Origin: Streptomyces diacarni
GTDB taxonomy: Bacteria; Actinomycetota; Actinomycetes; Streptomycetales; Streptomycetaceae
Reading direction: 5' to 3'
Assembly (NCBI RefSeq): GCF_003323715.1
Contig: NZ_QOIN01000028.1
Location: 124,001 to 188,000 of the forward strand
DNA length: 64,000 nt
A program made the translations under genes and the position numbers. Below, piece after piece: positions 8,149-16,515 of this stretch. Below the pieces are notes generated by a model. The model did not search any database, was not told where the DNA came from, and was given only the letters and a program-made list of their open reading frames with translations. Position 1 is the first letter of the stretch, and each line of letters starts with the position of its first letter.

Positions 8149-9488
8149 CGTCCGCTCCCGTACTGCTCGTCCCACACGTCCTGGAGCGAGGCCAGGTAGG
8201 CCTCCGGCGTCGTACGGCCCGCGAGGAGCTTCTGCACGCCGGCCCGCAGCGGGTCGAGCATGCCCGGCGCGGTGAAGTCGGGGAAGTGGTTCATACCGTC
8301 GTCGTCGGTGACCCGCCGGTGGGCCCGCGCCACGTCGCCCAGCACGCCCTTCGGCGTGGGTACGGCCTCCTCGTCGACCGCCAGGAAGCCGTTCGCGGCG
8401 ACGATCTTCTGTGCCTCCTTCGACGCGAGGAAGTCCAGGAAGGCGCCGGCGGCGCGCGGATGCCGGGTACGGGAGGAGATCGCGTAGGAGACGCTGAAAC
8501 CCGAGGAGACGGCACGCGCACCCTCGTGCGCGGCGGGCATCAGGAAGAAGCCCGCCTTCTTCCCCATGGCCTCCGACAGCTGCCCCGCCGCCCAGTTGCC
8601 GTTGATGAGGAAGACGCCGCGGCCGCGCACGAAGGCGCCGGTCGAGTCGTTCTGCGTGGTCCCGCCCGCGGCCTCGTCGACATAGCCCTTACGGCTCCAC
8701 TCCACCAGCTTGGCGGTGGCCGCCAGCGCCTCCTCGGTCTCGATGGTGGCGCCCTCGGCACCCTTGACCCAGGCGCGGTACTTCTCAGGCTCCATCGCGT
8801 TGTTGAGCAGCGCCGCCCACAGGTGCAGCCCGCCCGAGTCGAGCGCGCCGACACTCAGCGGAGTCATCCCGGCCTTCTTGACGGCGGCGAGCTGCCGGTC
8901 GAACTCGGCCAGGGTGCGCGGCGGGCGGGTGATCCCCGCCTTCCGCGCCAGCTCCTTGTTGTAGTAGATCCCCGTCATCGACAGCCCGGCAGGTACCCCG
9001 TACAGGTGATCCCCCTCGGCGGCGCGCTCACCGGAACCGGTGAGCTGGTCCAAAGCGGCCGCCGGGAACTTCTTCCGCCAGCCGTAGGCGTCCCGGTACG
9101 GACCCAGATCCAGGATGTCGCCGCGCGCGGCGATGTCGTCCATGCCGACGGCGAACTGCGCGAGATCCGGCGCCGTGTCCGAGGCCATGGTGAGCTTGAT
9201 GCTCTTCACGTAGTCGGCGAACTGCGTGTACCGCGGCTCGATGGTGAGGTGCGGATGCCTCTTGTGGAACGCCGCCGCCAGCGCGTCCACCAGCGCGGGA
9301 GCGTCCGCGAAGGTGAGGGAGAGGGTGATGTCCTCCTGGGGGACGGCCGTCTGCGACGGCACCGTCCTGGGCCGGTCCGGATCGGCCGCGGTACCCGGGG
9401 TCAGCGCGCCACAGGCCGTGACCAGCACGGCGAGCAGCGCGAGGAACACGGGTGCACGTGTCCGCGCGGCGATGCCGTGCCCGTCCAT
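8145..9488 (-). CDS. Sugar ABC transporter substrate-binding lipoprotein (CUT1 family 1)
   Basis: 447 residues. The start at 9488 follows a G-rich ribosome site and gives a lipoprotein signal ending LAVLVTAC with the lipidated Cys. The mature protein shows the type 1 extracellular solute-binding pattern (FHKRHPHLTIEP, GDHLYGVPAGLSMTGIYYNK, NGNWAAGQL). It captures an oligosaccharide outside the membrane and hands it to the two permeases. Substrate unknown. A 138-bp divergent region separates it from the PRC-barrel gene and must hold its promoter. Confidence 0.88.
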   Translation of the reverse strand: MDGHGIAARTRAPVFLALLAVLVTACGALTPGTAADPDRPRTVPSQTAVPQEDITLSLTFADAPALVDALAAAFHKRHPHLTIEPRYTQFADYVKSIKLTMASDTAPDLAQFAVGMDDIAARGDILDLGPYRDAYGWRKKFPAAALDQLTGSGERAAEGDHLYGVPAGLSMTGIYYNKELARKAGITRPPRTLAEFDRQLAAVKKAGMTPLSVGALDSGGLHLWAALLNNAMEPEKYRAWVKGAEGATIETEEALAATAKLVEWSRKGYVDEAAGGTTQNDSTGAFVRGRGVFLINGNWAAGQLSEAMGKKAGFFLMPAAHEGARAVSSGFSVSYAISSRTRHPRAAGAFLDFLASKEAQKIVAANGFLAVDEEAVPTPKGVLGDVARAHRRVTDDDGMNHFPDFTAPGMLDPLRAGVQKLLAGRTTPEAYLASLQDVWDEQYGSGR

Positions 9489-9626
9489 ACGCGCCCCCCG
9501 TCCATGCGTCCGCGGCTGCGAGCGGGTCAGGACCGTACCAGCGGCGCCCCGCACCGGCCAGACCGCCGGGTGCCGTGCGGAATCCGGTGCCACTATGGAG
9601 ACAGGCCCCCCGAATGTGGAGGAAAA

Positions 9627-9983
9627 ATGTTCGAACCGGACGACATCCGGGAGTGGCGCGGGCACGACGTGGTCGACGAGAGCGGCAGTCGGATCGGCTC
9701 GCTGGAGTCGGTGTACGTGGACACCGGCACCGACCAGCCCTCCTTCGCCACCGTGACCGTGGGCATGCCCACCCGCCACCGCCTGGTCTTCGTTCCGCTG
9801 GCCGGAGCCGCCGTCGGTCCCGGGTGCCTCAAGGTGAAGTACCCCAAGAGCCAGGTGAAGGACGCCCCGTCCCTCGGAACCGACGACGTGCTCGCCGCCG
9901 AGGACGAGCCGTCCGTCTTCGCGCACTACGAACTGGAGTACGTCCCCGGCGCGGGCGGCGAACGCCGCCTGGCGCGCCGCTGA
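9627..9983 (+). CDS. PRC-barrel domain protein
   Basis: 118 residues opening with DIREWRGHDVVDESGSRIGSLE, the usual start of a PRC-barrel (the small beta-barrel also found in the photosynthetic H subunit and RimM). A good ribosome site (GTGGAGGAAA) precedes the ATG at 9627. Actinobacterial proteins of this kind are common, soluble and of unknown function, often seen with stress genes. A tiny membrane protein gene follows after 15 bases. Confidence 0.8.
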   Translation: MFEPDDIREWRGHDVVDESGSRIGSLESVYVDTGTDQPSFATVTVGMPTRHRLVFVPLAGAAVGPGCLKVKYPKSQVKDAPSLGTDDVLAAEDEPSVFAHYELEYVPGAGGERRLARR

Positions 9984-9998
9984 GCAGGGGAGGGTGAG

Positions 9999-10169
9999 AT
10001 GGCGCTGTTCCTGTTCCTGGTCCTCGTGGCGATCGCGCTGGGCATCCTCGGCGCGGTCCTCAAGGGCCTCTTCTATCTGCTGATCATCGGTATCGTCGTC
10101 GCCCTGATCGCCTTCCTGTGGGCGGCCTACCGCATCACCACCCGTACCGGCAGACGCCGCGTGCGGTGA
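9999..10169 (+). CDS. 56-residue hydrophobic membrane protein
   Basis: A short gene preceded by GGGGAGGG (a strong ribosome site) and starting 15 bases after the PRC-barrel stop. It encodes two long hydrophobic stretches (residues 2-20 and 24-44, rich in Leu, Ile, Val, Ala) and a basic tail TRTGRRRVR, so a membrane hairpin with the C terminus in the cytoplasm is likely. Third codon positions are almost all G or C, as in real genes here. Similar tiny hydrophobic proteins are widespread in Streptomyces; no function is known. Confidence 0.75.
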   Translation: MALFLFLVLVAIALGILGAVLKGLFYLLIIGIVVALIAFLWAAYRITTRTGRRRVR

Positions 10170-10193
10170 CCCGCCGGGGCCCTGCGAGGCCCA

Positions 10194-10232
10194 CGGCGGG
10201 GGCCGCGCACCGAGCGGGCCGCGCCCCCGCCG
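10194..10232 (+). terminator. GC-rich hairpin after the tiny membrane protein gene
   Basis: Perfect 10-bp inverted repeat (CGGCGGGGGC and its complement) with a 19-base loop, 24 bases after the stop at 10169. Confidence 0.65.
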
Positions 10233-10980
10233 GGCGCCCCCTGCGCACGCCCCTGAGTGCGCCTGCGCTCCTGGGCGGCGCCCCGCGTCGAAGGGGCAGG
10301 CTCCGCCCGCTCGCCCCCGGAGAGCCTTGGGCGCTCCCGGGGCGAGCGGCCCGCTGCCGAGGGCGCGCGCCGCGAGGGGCGCCCGCAGCCGCAAGGCCCC
10401 TGGGTCCACTCGTCTGGACGACCCGCCCGTGAACCGCGACCCGCTGTCGAGCAGAACCTTCTGACGTCGGGCGACGAACCGGCGGCCGACATGGTCAGCC
10501 TGCAGCCGAATGGCGGAACGTGCCACCGGCTCTCGCTGGGACGCCGGCGAGGGCCGGCCCCCTTTGTGCCGAGACCGGCCGCCGGTGTGGACCGTCCCTA
10601 CGCATCCTCGGGCTGGTGCCGTCGCGGTTCACCCACCCCGCCGACCGAGGGCCGGCTGGTTGGCGCTCAGTAGGGCGGGGCCGGCCAGGCGGAGCCCCTG
10701 GCGGGCGAAGGTGCGGGCGACCGCCTCGTCGGCGTAGGCGAGGAGAACGGTGCGCACCCCGCGGTCCCGAGCGTGGGCGGGCCAGGCCTGTCGTGACGGC
10801 AGCACCCGGACCCGGCGAGCGGGGTTCCGCCCGAGTGGGGGCGGCGACCAGCGTCTCGTGGCCGCCACCCACGAAAACAGTGCGAGCGCGCGAACTCCCC
10901 ACGGCGGGCAGCCATCTGGCGGCAGCGGCACCGGCACGCCAGGGTGTATCCCGACGGAACTCGACGTGATCGGAGCACTT
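10233..10980. other. About 750 bp without a convincing gene; hairpin and possible gene remnant
   Basis: Open frames here lack ribosome sites and family resemblance. Two things stand out. A long hairpin at 10309-10347 pairs GCTCGCCCC and GGAG with their complements around one C-C mismatch and an 11-base loop. On the minus strand, the last 50 or so codons ending at 10629 (around GVRTVLLAYADEAVARTF) show gene-like third-position G/C and could be the tail of a decayed gene, perhaps of a STAS-like domain; no start or full domain can be found. Confidence 0.35.
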
Positions 10981-11850
10981 GTGAACGACAGTCACCGGAC
11001 GGACCGCAGCGGACGCGACCTCGGCCTGGGCGTGCCGCACTCCGCCCGCATGTACGACTACTACCTGGGCGGCAAGACCAACTACGAGAAGGACAGGGCG
11101 GGTGCGGAGGAGGCGCTGAAGGCCTGGCCCGCGGCCCGCAGCGCCGCCCGCGCCAACCGCGACTTCATGCATCGCGCCACCAGGGCCCTCGCCCGGCAGG
11201 GCTTCCGCCAGTTCCTCGACATCGGCACCGGCATTCCCACCAGCCCCAACCTCCATGAAGTGGCCCAGGCCGCCTGCCCCGAGGCCCGTGTCGTCTACGC
11301 GGACAACGACCCCATCGTCCTCACCCACGCCCGTGCGCTCCTCGACAGCGCTCCGGAGGGCCGTACGGAGTACGTGGAAGGGGACATCACCGCGCCCGAG
11401 TCGATCCTCGGTGACGGTGCGCTGACCCGGACGCTCGACCTCGCACAGCCGGTCGTGCTGTCCATCAACGCCGTGCTGCACTTCGTGCCCGACGACCGCG
11501 ATCCGTACGGCATCGTCGCGCGGCTCCTCGCCGCGTTGCCGCCCGGCTCGGCGCTGTGCCTGACCCATGTCACCGCCGACATCGACCCCGGGGGCGTCGG
11601 GCGGCTGGTGGACATCTACAACGCCAAGGGCGTCCCGACCCAGGCCCGTACCCGTGCGGACGTCGAGAAGTTCTTCACCGGCCTCGACCTGCTCGAACCC
11701 GGTGTCCACCTCGCGCACAAGTGGCGCCCGGAGAACGCCGCGGTGCCCGCCCAGGCCGGTACCGGCGGTACCGCGGGGGTCACCCGATTCGACGCGGTGA
11801 CCGACGGTCAGGTGAGCCTTTGGGCGGGCGTCGGCATCAAGCCCGCGTAG
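10981..11850 (+). CDS. SAM-dependent methyltransferase (Methyltransf_19/DUF574 family)
   Basis: 289 residues. The GTG at 10981 has GGAG five bases upstream, and the protein then opens with the family hallmark HSARMYDYYLGGKTNYEKD. The SAM-binding loop is FLDIGTGIPTSPN, with an acidic residue after strand 2 (VYADNDPIV). This large actinobacterial family is strongly amplified in Streptomyces and its substrates are mostly unknown. Length is typical. No XRE/DUF397 partner is seen next to it. Confidence 0.88.
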   Translation: MNDSHRTDRSGRDLGLGVPHSARMYDYYLGGKTNYEKDRAGAEEALKAWPAARSAARANRDFMHRATRALARQGFRQFLDIGTGIPTSPNLHEVAQAACPEARVVYADNDPIVLTHARALLDSAPEGRTEYVEGDITAPESILGDGALTRTLDLAQPVVLSINAVLHFVPDDRDPYGIVARLLAALPPGSALCLTHVTADIDPGGVGRLVDIYNAKGVPTQARTRADVEKFFTGLDLLEPGVHLAHKWRPENAAVPAQAGTGGTAGVTRFDAVTDGQVSLWAGVGIKPA

Positions 11851-11969
11851 ACCGGCCCCCGCACCGGCGGAAGGCGTGTGGGCGTGTGGGCGCGTGGAAC
11901 GAGCGCCGGCCGCACGAGAGCCGTGCCGGCACGGAGCGCCCCCTACCAACGACCCACCGGCGCAAAGCA

Positions 11970-12056
11970 CCGCTTGCCCACGCCCCGCTTGCGCACGCCC
12001 CGGCGGCACGAGGCGTCCGGCGTGATGAAGATGTAAGGACAACAGCTCTTTACGTC
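11970..12056 (+). promoter_or_regulatory. Control region of the 12-22.7 kb sugar operon: tandem repeat and imperfect inverted repeat
   Basis: Two abutting 15-bp repeats (CCGCTTGCCCACGCC and CCGCTTGCGCACGCC, 11970-11999) are followed by an imperfect inverted repeat at 12030-12056 (GATGTAAGG ... CTTTACGTC). This lies 60-150 bp before the operon's first start and is the most likely place for a regulator. No regulator gene adjoins the operon, so the binding protein is unknown. Confidence 0.4.
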
Positions 12057-12118
12057 ATGCGGGCCTCGTGTCAGCCTTCAACCTTCCGGCACGATCTCTG
12101 TCGCAAGGAGGGGTCCGG

Positions 12119-13516
12119 ATGGGAGCCATCGCGCGGCGAACCGCGCTGCGAGCCGCGGTCCTTGGAGCGGGTTCCGCGGCGCTCGCAGGCTGCGGGAGCG
12201 CGCTCGATCCACGCGGCGACGCGGGCGGAGACGTGGCGCTGACCGTCGCCACCAACGCCGTCTCCGGCGGCAAGAACGCCGACGAGGCGGACTGGATCGA
12301 GAAGTGGGTCATTCCCCGCTTCGTGGCGCGCCAGAAGGCCAAGGGCGCGGACGTCCGCGTCGCGTTCCTGCCCAGCGGCGTCGACGACGAGCAGTACAAG
12401 ACCAAGCTCGCCCTCGATCTCAAGGCCCAGGCGGGCCCCGACATCATGGGGCTCGACGGCATCTGGGTGGGGGAGTTCGCGCAGGCCCGGTACATCGCAC
12501 CGCTGCGTGAGGTGGCCGGTGACGGCATGGCCGACTGGGAGGGCTGGCGGCAGATCAGCCCGAAGGTGCGCTCGCTGGCCCGCTTCGAGGACCGGCTGTA
12601 CGGCATACCCGCGGGCACGGACGCCCGGGTCCTCTACTTCCACAAGCCCCTGTTCCGCAAGGCCGGGCTGCCCACCGACTGGCGGCCGGCGAGCTGGTGG
12701 GACGTCCTCGACGCGGCTCGCGAGCTCAAGCGGCTGGAGGGCGTCACCCCGCTCCAGATCAACGCGGGTACCGCCATGGGCGAGGCGACCACCATGCAGG
12801 GGGTGCTGCCGCTGCTGGCGGGCGCGGGCGGCTGGGTGTCCAAGGGGGACAGGTGGTACGGCGACACCCCGCAACTCCGCGCGGTGCTGGGCTTCTACCG
12901 CGACGTGTACGGGAGCGGGCTGGGCGATCCGCGGCTCCAGCAGGAGGCCAAGGGGCGCGACAAGTCCTTCGAGCGGTTCGCCGAGGGCAAGCTCGGCATC
13001 CTCGCCGAGGGGGACTACTTCTGGCGGGACGTGCTCGCTCCCGAGACGGGAACCGCCGCCATGAAACGCCGGGACAACGATGTCGGATACGCCCTGTTCC
13101 CGGCCCGCGCGCCCGGCGAAGGCCTCGGCGGCCGTGACCACGTCAGCCTCTCCGGCGGCGCCGTCCACGTCCTCAACCCGCACACCCGCCACCCCCGGGC
13201 CGCCTTCGCACTGCTGACCGCGCTGCACTCCGCGGCGGCGCTCAGGGCCAGGCTCGGCGACAGCGCCATGATCACCGAGCGCGACGACGTCAACGACGTG
13301 GTCCTCGACCAGGACCCCATGCTCCGCTTCTGCGCCGAGGCGGCGCTCCCCGTCACCGCCTACAGGCCCCCGCTCGCCGCCTACACCGCGGTCTCCCTCG
13401 CGCTCCAGGAGGCCACGGCGCAGGTCGTCGCGGGCAAGAGCCCGGGCCAGGCCGCGCGGGCCTACCGCAAGGAGCTTTCGGAGGTGCTCGGTGGCAGCGA
13501 CCACGTCATCGGCTGA
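12119..13516 (+). CDS. Sugar ABC transporter substrate-binding lipoprotein (CUT1)
   Basis: 465 residues. The ATG at 12119 is chosen over an upstream GTG because AAGGAGGGG sits five bases before it and the protein then begins with a signal peptide: IARRTALRAAVLG, a hydrophobic core, and lipobox LAGC. The twin Arg is Tat-like. The mature part follows the extracellular solute-binding fold (ADVRVAFLPSGVDDEQYKTK, DIMGLDGIW, RLYGIPAGTDARVLYF). First gene of an eight-gene operon containing a mannosidase, so mannose- or related glycan-derived sugars are plausible ligands. Confidence 0.88.
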   Translation: MGAIARRTALRAAVLGAGSAALAGCGSALDPRGDAGGDVALTVATNAVSGGKNADEADWIEKWVIPRFVARQKAKGADVRVAFLPSGVDDEQYKTKLALDLKAQAGPDIMGLDGIWVGEFAQARYIAPLREVAGDGMADWEGWRQISPKVRSLARFEDRLYGIPAGTDARVLYFHKPLFRKAGLPTDWRPASWWDVLDAARELKRLEGVTPLQINAGTAMGEATTMQGVLPLLAGAGGWVSKGDRWYGDTPQLRAVLGFYRDVYGSGLGDPRLQQEAKGRDKSFERFAEGKLGILAEGDYFWRDVLAPETGTAAMKRRDNDVGYALFPARAPGEGLGGRDHVSLSGGAVHVLNPHTRHPRAAFALLTALHSAAALRARLGDSAMITERDDVNDVVLDQDPMLRFCAEAALPVTAYRPPLAAYTAVSLALQEATAQVVAGKSPGQAARAYRKELSEVLGGSDHVIG

Positions 13517-14558
13517 GACCGCCACCCGGACGGGTGAACAGAGCCCGGACGGGCACGGCGGCGAACCCGAGCGGGACGCGGCCGGGCTGGGCCGCCGCAG
13601 GGCCGCCGCCTTCGTCGCCCCGGCGCTCGTCCTGATCGCGCTCTTCCTCGTGCTGCCCGCGGTCTGGACGCTGTACCTGGGCGCCACCGACTACCGGCTC
13701 ACCGGCATCCCCGCCATCGACCCCGCCTTCGTCGGCCTGGACAACGTCACCAAGGCGCTCGGCGACGACGACTTCCTGCACTCCCTGTGGCTGACCCTGC
13801 TGTTCGTCCTCGGCTCCGCCGTCATCGGCCAGGCCGGACTCGGCTTCGCCCTCGCCTGGTGGATGCGGGAGCGCACGGGCTGGCTCAAGACCACCCTCGA
13901 AGCACTCGTCATGCTGGCGTGGATCCTGCCCAGTTCGGTCGTCGCGTTCTTGTGGATCGCCTTCCTCGACCGCGACGGCGGCACCCTCAACACGCTGCTC
14001 CACACCCCGGGCGCCGCCTGGCTGCTGGACCATCCGATGCTGTCGATCATCGTCTACAACATCTGGCGCGGCAGCGCCTTCTCGATGATGCTCTACAGCG
14101 CCGCGCTCGGAAACGTGCCCGCCTCCCACCTGGAGACCGCGCGACTCGCCGGGGCGAGCGGGTGGCAGCAGTTGCGCGACGTGGTCTTCCCCCGCATCCG
14201 CGGTCACGTCCTGACGAACCTGCTGCTGATCAGCCTGTGGACGTTCAACGACTTCACCCCGTTCCTGATCACCGCCGGCGGACCCAACGGGGCGACCGAG
14301 ACCCTGCCCGTGCACATCTACAAGACCGCGCTCGGCAGCGGCGAGCTCGGTTACGGCGCGGCCCTCTCCTTCCTGATGCTGCTGATCAACCTCGTCGTCG
14401 CCGTCGTCTACCTGCGCCTGCTCGGGCAGAAGAACAAGGCGCGCCGGAGCGGGAAGCGCAAAACCGCGGCGCGCGGCAGCGGGGGACCCACGGACCAGGA
14501 CGCCGCCCCCGCCGCCCCGCACGCCGAAGCGCCGGCCGCGAAGGAGGAGACCGCATGA
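13491..14558 (+). CDS. Carbohydrate ABC transporter permease (MalF type)
   Basis: 355 residues with six membrane helices between about residues 40 and 315 and the coupling loop ETARLAGASGWQQLRDVVFPRI. Long charged tails at both ends (the C-terminal tail is Lys/Arg then Ala/Pro/Glu-rich) are unusual but not rare in actinobacteria. The GTG at 13491 lies inside the 3' end of the binding-protein gene (26-base overlap) and has GGAGG six bases upstream. Confidence 0.87.
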   Translation: MAATTSSAETATRTGEQSPDGHGGEPERDAAGLGRRRAAAFVAPALVLIALFLVLPAVWTLYLGATDYRLTGIPAIDPAFVGLDNVTKALGDDDFLHSLWLTLLFVLGSAVIGQAGLGFALAWWMRERTGWLKTTLEALVMLAWILPSSVVAFLWIAFLDRDGGTLNTLLHTPGAAWLLDHPMLSIIVYNIWRGSAFSMMLYSAALGNVPASHLETARLAGASGWQQLRDVVFPRIRGHVLTNLLLISLWTFNDFTPFLITAGGPNGATETLPVHIYKTALGSGELGYGAALSFLMLLINLVVAVVYLRLLGQKNKARRSGKRKTAARGSGGPTDQDAAPAAPHAEAPAAKEETA

Positions 14559-15415
14559 GTGCTGCGACCCCACGGCGCCCTGCGGACGGCCGCGACCCGG
14601 TCCGCGCGCTGCTGCGCGGCGTCGGCGCCTATCTGCTCGTCGCCCTGGTGCTGGCCTTCTTCGCGCTGCCGATGCTCTGGCTGGCCAGCGCGCCCTTCGA
14701 CAGGCGTCCCGGCATCACCGCCTCGCTGCCCGACTTCACCCTCGCCAACTTCGCGCGGCTGTGGGACAACCCCAACGCCGTCAACTCGCTGGCCAGCTCG
14801 CTCGTCCTGGCCGTCGGCAGCGCCGTGCTCGTCGTCGCGCTCTCCGCGCTGGCCGCGTACGCGCTCAGCCGGGTCCACATCCGCGGCCGCGACGGACTGC
14901 TGTACGCGCTGCTGCTGCTCTCCTCGATCGTGACCGGCACCGCCGCGATGGTGCCGATCTTCCTGCTGGCGGCCGAACTCGACCTGGTCGACAGCTACCT
15001 GGGTGTCATCCTCGTGCTGACCGGTGGGCTGCTGCCCGCGGCGATCTTCATTCTCAAGGACTTCATGGACACCACGCCGCGCTCCTACGAGGAGTCGGCG
15101 CGGGTCTTCGGCGCCTCACCGCTGCGCGTCCTGCGGGACGTGGTCGTCCCCGTCGTACGGCCGGGCCTGGCGACGGTGGGGGTGTGGACGGTCGCCCAGG
15201 TGTGGGGCAACTTCCTGATTCCGTTCCTGCTGCTGCGATCGCCCGACAAGTCGCCCGCCGCGGTCGTCATGTACACCTTCTACACCGAGGGCGGCCAGCC
15301 CGACCTGGCACTCATCTCCACCTTCTCGCTCCTGTACTCCCTGCCGGTCGTGCTGATGTTCCTGTTCGTCAGCCGCCGCTACGGATTCCGTCTCCACGGA
15401 GGGATCAAGGCCTGA
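14555..15415 (+). CDS. Carbohydrate ABC transporter permease (MalG type)
   Basis: 286 residues, six helices, coupling loop EESARVFGASPLRVLRDVVVPV. ATG at 14555 overlaps the previous stop (ATGA) and has AAGGAGGAG upstream. Forms the channel with the previous permease. Confidence 0.88.
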   Translation: MSAATPRRPADGRDPVRALLRGVGAYLLVALVLAFFALPMLWLASAPFDRRPGITASLPDFTLANFARLWDNPNAVNSLASSLVLAVGSAVLVVALSALAAYALSRVHIRGRDGLLYALLLLSSIVTGTAAMVPIFLLAAELDLVDSYLGVILVLTGGLLPAAIFILKDFMDTTPRSYEESARVFGASPLRVLRDVVVPVVRPGLATVGVWTVAQVWGNFLIPFLLLRSPDKSPAAVVMYTFYTEGGQPDLALISTFSLLYSLPVVLMFLFVSRRYGFRLHGGIKA

Positions 15416-16515
15416 TGGCAGACATCACCCTGAACCGGCTCGCCAAGGTCTACCCCGGGGGCGTGCGGGCGCTCAGCGATCTCGACCTGACCGTGCGGGA
15501 CGGCGAGTTCTTCGCGCTGCTCGGCCCCTCCGGATGCGGCAAGTCGACACTGCTGCGCACCCTCGCGGGCCTTGAGGAGGCCACCGGGGGCAGTGTGCAC
15601 ATCGCCGGGCAGGACGTGACGGCGCTGCCGCCGGGGGACCGGGACATCGCCATGGTCTTCCAGGACTACGCCCTCTTCCCGCACATGACGGTCCACGAGA
15701 ACATCGCCTACCCACTCAAGATCAAGAAGGTGGGGAAGGGCGAGCGCGCGGCCAAGGCCCGCGAGACCGCCGAGGAGCTGGGCCTGGGCCACCTGGGGGA
15801 GCGCAGGCCGGGGCAGCTCTCCGGAGGCCAGCAGCAGCGCGCCGCGCTGGCCCGCGCCATGGCCTGCCACCCGCGGGTCTTCCTCTTCGACGAGCCGCTG
15901 TCCAACCTGGACGCCCGGATGCGTCTGGAGGCGCGCACCTTCTTGAAGAAGCTCCAGCGCGAGCTGGGCGTCACCACCGTCTTCGTCACCCACGACCAGG
16001 CCGAGGCGCTGGCCATGGCCGACCGTGTCGCCGTCATGGAGAGCGGCGCACTGCGCCAGGTCGGCACGCCCACCGAGGTGTTCCGCCGCCCGGCCAGCAC
16101 GTTCGTCGCCTCGTTCATCGGATCGACACCGATGAACCTGCTCGACGGTGAACTGGTGGCGGGCGGCGGCGCCGTGCGCGTCTCCGGACGCGAACTGCCG
16201 GTGCCCGACGGCGCGCGGGCGCACCTCAAGGAGGGCGACGAGGTCGTCTACGGGGTCCGCCCCGAGTACCTGCGGTGGTCCGAGCGCGCCGTCGACGCCG
16301 CGCTGAGCGGCACCGTATCCGTCGTGGAGAACCTGGGCAGCGCGCACCTGGTCACCCTGGAGTGCGACGGCGGGCTCGGCGTGCAGGTCGTCGTCCCCGA
16401 AGAACACGAGCCGGCCGTCGGCGCACGCGGCTGGGCCGTACCCCGCGAGGACCGCGCGCTGCTCTACCGCGACGGCGAACTCGTCGGCGCCACCCCCGCC
16501 GAGGTGCCCGCTTGA
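15415..16515 (+). CDS. Sugar ABC transporter ATP-binding protein (MalK/UgpC/MsiK type)
   Basis: 366 residues. N-terminal ATPase domain with Walker A GPSGCGKST, Q-loop VFQDYALFPHM, signature LSGGQQQR, Walker B VFLFDEP and H-loop VTHDQ; C-terminal OB-like regulatory domain of the MalK kind from about residue 240 (GSTPMNLLDGEL). The start shares one base with the previous stop (TGATG). It powers the importer encoded just upstream and could also serve the two nearby CUT1 importers that lack an ATPase gene. Confidence 0.9.
   Translation: MADITLNRLAKVYPGGVRALSDLDLTVRDGEFFALLGPSGCGKSTLLRTLAGLEEATGGSVHIAGQDVTALPPGDRDIAMVFQDYALFPHMTVHENIAYPLKIKKVGKGERAAKARETAEELGLGHLGERRPGQLSGGQQQRAALARAMACHPRVFLFDEPLSNLDARMRLEARTFLKKLQRELGVTTVFVTHDQAEALAMADRVAVMESGALRQVGTPTEVFRRPASTFVASFIGSTPMNLLDGELVAGGGAVRVSGRELPVPDGARAHLKEGDEVVYGVRPEYLRWSERAVDAALSGTVSVVENLGSAHLVTLECDGGLGVQVVVPEEHEPAVGARGWAVPREDRALLYRDGELVGATPAEVPA

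Noticed and set aside
10495..12042. 515-codon minus-strand gene opposite the methyltransferase
   Set aside because: Covers a clearly real plus-strand methyltransferase, has no domain, and its composition is that of an antisense frame.
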